A stretch of 9,269 bases of DNA from Clostridia bacterium (lineage in GTDB: Bacteria; Bacillota_A; Clostridia; Oscillospirales; CAG-272): the NCBI GenBank assembly GCA_017457545.1, contig JAFTHF010000144.1:1-9269 (forward strand). Direction: 5' to 3'. Both the position numbers and the translations under genes were made by a program. How positions within the stretch are numbered: position 1 is the first letter of the stretch; each line of letters opens with the position of its first letter. The notes beneath the pieces are model-generated. The model was not told the origin of the DNA and ran no database searches. It was given only the letters and a program-made list of their open reading frames with translations. Positions 8,201-9,269 of this stretch are shown piece after piece.

Positions 8201-8409
8201 GTGGCGCTAAAATTATCAAGGGCAAGGGATGTGCTGTTTTTGCAAACGGTGCAAAGGAGTCGTTAGAATATGATTACCGTATTGACCCTGCTACATGGAT
8301 TCCATACAACGCAATGACAGCCAAAAGTGGTTGGGAATGGTTTAATTCCGTTAAGAGTGAGGATCGCTTCAAGGCTCTTTGTAAAAAAGCATTTGAAATT
8401 TCCAAATAA
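5254..8409 (+). CDS. ECF sigma factor fused to a giant soluble helical/beta C-terminal region (1051 aa)
   Basis: Residues 1-180 are a complete ECF-type sigma-70 factor, which directs RNA polymerase to a dedicated promoter set. Sigma-2 covers about 10-92, with AEDAAQDAFVTAWMKL and the DNA-melting/-10 stretch SWVCRIAKN...MIRRYK. Sigma-4 covers about 125-178, with LSDKVRTIIQLYYFEGLS and the helix-turn-helix IVEIADRMRVSQGTVKWQLH. A normal ECF factor would stop near 180; this one continues for ~870 residues. About 185-370 is helical and partly TPR-like (WFWLGYRYLQDGNNDEAKEA). Beta-rich module 1 is about 372-565 and helices cover about 566-632. Beta module 2 is about 635-850 and a final helical part is about 851-1051, ending FNSVKSEDRFKALCKKA, which resembles TPR-protein C termini. 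I see no signal peptide or transmembrane segment, so the protein is predicted cytoplasmic. The tail probably senses a signal or controls the sigma part; its ligand is unknown. It is flanked by terminators and so is monocistronic. Confidence 0.9.
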   Translation: MQFQNQDDKTLVMLTLAGEQRAYEALVARYQRTVIASAARVTRSQFMAEDAAQDAFVTAWMKLDTLEEQDKYCSWVCRIAKNCALNMIRRYKGIIPVDLAEYGDIADDPRVNPEYKYVASEEENELHTAVSKLSDKVRTIIQLYYFEGLSIVEIADRMRVSQGTVKWQLHDGRKKIRKELCAMNEKWNDTLVERVMKKVEELKLWRLKNNKDGFEVVYKDVLKEVEELPESDKKYHALADVLGSGWWWLNGDKSDEMFAKIKDAAIKGKNEEIMTFIVTREDSQLPYDAKVDFVKSKQIPMLEKLGFTKTLANEWFWLGYRYLQDGNNDEAKEAMDKAKGLLTPKDEKYILADRAIELFNKKNEHLKDIHEYRYSIRSGVEEYRYINNALRRWNNFSIGEGYLQSVDVDVRRVLYNASYCDGKFFADISVGEEYIGSDGSKLAYISNNENVDTPAGVFENCQLWRTAYINSSYDVSVYLTWYKENIGIVKQSHLFCGNTESMVLKSYSIIGGNGYLPFAKGNKWEYVCEFDPKYVISESSYEVTYADEISVCIARDNYTERIGYNENLWLDMIQAIRNEYWERGKKGQKLTDTTRYVERAEALAKTPMEKAHTKLACSLARRLMRTAEHLTPDTDITGHWNFFSRNAVNMNNGVVKTDHYQRWSFEWKKTSFGNAGEPLLYNDIYGILQDATNCVWSDEWRIGATPTVEYTLWGSYNIKTKIVCEKSDPITTKAGTFDDCIKLTLDIEGLDDGLAYRAGNKAYYFANGIGIVRCEHDFAGGSKIAVYELTSYKGQGDGYMPICDGMERHYDALDLTDGYIGAADYIYVQDEDGNMVIFTDRTGIRKIQAPVTQYASIQSETKVDELWDEGDRTAAFGQFAVNSLNLLLHYIARPSYNAWDAKRSIEIQKYSMGLIEMAGDGTVPDGLTGLYAWVALVRSAAHFGNGEKEDGYTCLEIALDSFAKWKSFEKGAELSAGNEVLFSGAKIIKGKGCAVFANGAKESLEYDYRIDPATWIPYNAMTAKSGWEWFNSVKSEDRFKALCKKAFEISK
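5784..5802 (+). promoter_or_regulatory. Internal Shine-Dalgarno and in-frame ATG at the sigma/tail junction
   Basis: AAAGGAG at 5784-5790 lies nine bases before an in-frame ATG at 5800 (M183 of the fusion). This point falls just after the end of sigma-4, where an independent ECF gene would normally stop and its partner gene would start. From it a tail-only protein of 869 residues, beginning MNEKWNDTLVERV, could be made. It may be an active internal start or a relic of two formerly separate, overlapping genes. A-rich lysine/glutamate codons alone can create such a match, so it is not proof. Confidence 0.4.
6241..7803 (+). repeat. Diverged tandem protein repeat inside the sigma-fusion tail
   Basis: Two halves of the tail align in the same order. 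First is TP...EHL at 343-366 versus 606-630. Next is TPAGVFENC (453-461) versus TKAGTFDDC (732-740). Then WYKENIGIVK (481-490) matches YFANGIGIVR (764-773). Finally SY...GNGYLPFAKGNKWEY (506-526) matches SY...GDGYMPICDGMERHY (791-810), and each is followed by about 40 residues of strand-rich sequence. The offset is about 264-284 residues. Nucleotide identity is low, so this is an old protein-level duplication of a helix-plus-beta unit, not a DNA repeat. Confidence 0.65.
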
Positions 8410-8412
8410 CAA

Positions 8413-8440
8413 AAAATCGCTGAGACAACTCAGCGATTTT
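8413..8440. terminator. Bidirectional intrinsic terminator between convergent genes
   Basis: A 12-bp perfect stem (AAAATCGCTGAG paired with CTCAGCGATTTT) encloses the loop ACAA. On the + strand the stem ends in TTTT; on the - strand the A-run at 8411-8416 gives a T6 tail. It lies three bases past the sigma-fusion stop and ten bases past the end of the convergent membrane-protein gene, so it can end both transcripts. Confidence 0.93.
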
Positions 8441-8450
8441 ACTTTTCTTC

Positions 8451-9110
8451 CTATTTGATTTTATTATATGTAATAAGACTTGCGCAGATTATAATAATCG
8501 AAGCAACTATTAAAATGGCGCAATTCATAAAGAATTTCTGTGGCAGCACCCAGATAATAGGGTCAAGATTGTAGTCAAAATACCAGTTGGTTTTGCCCGG
8601 AAAGAATATTTTGTGGAATATATCAAAGGCAACATCAAAATTAATAGACACTAGGAGCGCTGTTACAGCAAAAATAATCAGCGTCCATTTGCCTACATAA
8701 TAGGAAATATGGTAGCCGTTTTTCCTTTCAAGACTGATAATTTTCTTCCTATTTAATATATACAATGTGATTACGGTGGTCAAGGATACAAAAAGTGCTA
8801 TGGCATTCGGATTAAACAGCACCTTTACATCACGGAAGTGACTTTCGCCCTCATCGGAATGGGGAAACGCCCCTGTGCCAAACTCCTTACCCGGTAGTGT
8901 CAGATAGTTAAGCACCTCATTGTAGGCATCCCACACCATCTCGTCGGTGTACTGTGCGCCTGCCCGTTCCGTAAAATCAAACAGCTTCATCTGCATATAG
9001 TAAAATGGGCGAAAATATATGGTTAGCGCAATTGAAAAGGTGATTAGAAGAATTACAAGTCCAAGGGCAAACAGTCTTGTCAGCCATTTGTTAAGATTTT
9101 CTCTTTCCAT
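8451..9110 (-). CDS. TIGR01906 family (DUF1461) integral membrane protein
   Basis: A 219-residue membrane protein on the minus strand. The ATG at 9110 is chosen because GGAGGT (9116-9121) precedes it by five bases; an ATG further upstream at 9134 would place that ribosome binding site inside the coding region. Hydrophobic segments are seen at the N terminus (LFALGLVILLITFSIALTIYF), after NPNAIALFVSL, at WTLIIFAVTALLVSI, and near the C terminus (NCAILIVASIIIICASLI). An extracytoplasmic-looking loop lies after the first segment, with YNEVLNYLTLP and HFRDVKVLF. FHKIFFPGKTNWYFDYNLDP, followed by WVLPQKFF, matches the conserved family stretch FH.lFF....W.fd....I..LPe.fF. The family is widespread in Bacillota and has no established function. 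The gene has its own promoter and shares a terminator with the convergent sigma-fusion gene. Confidence 0.87.
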   Translation of the reverse strand: MERENLNKWLTRLFALGLVILLITFSIALTIYFRPFYYMQMKLFDFTERAGAQYTDEMVWDAYNEVLNYLTLPGKEFGTGAFPHSDEGESHFRDVKVLFNPNAIALFVSLTTVITLYILNRKKIISLERKNGYHISYYVGKWTLIIFAVTALLVSINFDVAFDIFHKIFFPGKTNWYFDYNLDPIIWVLPQKFFMNCAILIVASIIIICASLITYNKIK

Positions 9111-9115
9111 AACCC

Positions 9116-9121
9116 ACCTCC
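9116..9121 (-). promoter_or_regulatory. Ribosome binding site deciding the start of the TIGR01906 gene
   Basis: Read on the minus strand this is GGAGGT, five bases before the ATG at 9110. It argues against the longer reading from 9134. Confidence 0.8.
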
Positions 9122-9140
9122 CATAATAAATCACAGTATA

Positions 9141-9169
9141 ATTGTATCACTTTTTTAGAGATAAGTCAA
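9141..9169 (-). promoter_or_regulatory. Sigma-A-type promoter for the TIGR01906 membrane protein
   Basis: On the minus strand TTGACT (9164-9169) and TACAAT (9141-9146) are separated by exactly 17 bases. Each hexamer differs from the housekeeping consensus at one position. Transcription would start near 9134, leaving a leader of about 25 bases with the ribosome binding site. Confidence 0.85.
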
Positions 9170-9172
9170 GAA

Positions 9173-9191
9173 GGCTCTGTTAATCAGAGCC
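9173..9191 (-). terminator. Hairpin at the end of the upstream S49-like gene, probable weak terminator
   Basis: Seven perfect base pairs (GGCTCTG with CAGAGCC) surround a five-base loop. The stop codon of the upstream minus-strand gene (9180-9182) lies in the loop. The tail on the minus strand, TTCTT, is short and runs directly into the -35 of the next gene three bases on. The stem is GC-rich, but the T tract is weak, so some read-through is likely. Confidence 0.6.
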
Positions 9192-9269
9192 CTTTATCAT
9201 TTCATTAAGAGTATCAAGCGCATCGCTAAGCCCACCTACCTTGTCAATCAGTCCGCATTTTGTAGCTTC
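9180..9269 (-). CDS. C-terminal end of an S49 (SppA-like) or related ClpP-fold peptidase, partial
   Basis: The minus strand is open from the window edge to TAA at 9182-9180, giving 29 residues. They read EATKCGLIDKVGGLSDALDT followed by LNEMIKGSD. The pattern A..(L/C)GL(I/V)D.(V/I)GGL.DA(L/I) is typical of the C terminus of signal peptide peptidase A and relatives (S49), which degrade leftover signal peptides at the membrane. Other ClpP/crotonase-fold proteins have similar ends, and the catalytic Ser and Lys are outside the window, so the assignment is moderate. It lies directly upstream of, and in the same orientation as, the TIGR01906 gene. Confidence 0.6.
   Translation of the reverse strand, partial: EATKCGLIDKVGGLSDALDTLNEMIKGSD

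Noticed and set aside
9111..9134. Eight extra N-terminal residues on the TIGR01906 protein
   Set aside because: These codons contain the GGGAGG ribosome binding site itself and the likely transcription start falls around this ATG, so the start at 9110 is preferred.
1..9269. Search for CRISPR arrays, tRNA/rRNA genes, insertion sequences, phage or defence genes
   Set aside because: I found no regularly spaced repeats, tRNA-like cloverleaf, transposase motifs or terminal inverted repeats. The window is almost entirely filled by the genes described.

Overview
The window looks like chromosomal DNA of a low-to-moderate GC Bacillota, most likely a gut-type Clostridia (inference). Supporting signs are purine-rich AAGGAGG-type ribosome binding sites, very tight operon packing, a TIGR01906/DUF1461-type membrane protein, a group I cysteine desulfurase of the clostridial style, and an ECF sigma factor with a clostridial-looking AACC/TGTCATA promoter. 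I see no mobile element, CRISPR array, tRNA or rRNA.

Region 1 (1-5117, + strand) is one apparent transcription unit of six genes with gaps of -4 to +9 bases: the 3' end of murD (peptidoglycan precursor ligase), three consecutive M42-family metallo-aminopeptidases, a small PsbP-like lipoprotein, and a group I cysteine desulfurase. It ends at a clear intrinsic terminator. The three peptidases are diverged paralogues. Each keeps a recognisable set of metal ligands, with a substitution at one ligand in the second copy, so they may make mixed TET-like particles that finish cytoplasmic peptide breakdown. Any functional link to murD or to the desulfurase is only positional.

Region 2 (5118-8440, + strand) is the unusual part. 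A single 1051-residue protein starts with a complete ECF sigma factor (sigma-2 and sigma-4 in the first ~180 residues). It continues for ~870 residues without any transmembrane segment. The tail alternates helical TPR-like parts with two copies of a beta-rich module carrying the signature AGxF(E/D)(N/D)C...GIGIV(K/R)...SY...GYxP. An ECF-type promoter (AACC, 16 bases, TGTC) sits just upstream and suggests autoregulation. A Shine-Dalgarno sequence and in-frame ATG sit exactly at the sigma/tail junction, suggesting either a fossil of two fused genes or a second, tail-only product. This self-contained, apparently soluble sigma-sensor fusion is the best candidate for an undescribed regulatory system here.

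Region 3 (8413-9269, - strand) is convergent with region 2 and shares a bidirectional terminator with it. It holds a five-helix membrane protein of the TIGR01906 family with its own near-consensus housekeeping promoter. Upstream of that is the last 29 codons of a gene that resembles an S49 (SppA-like) peptidase, ending in a hairpin whose loop holds the stop codon.
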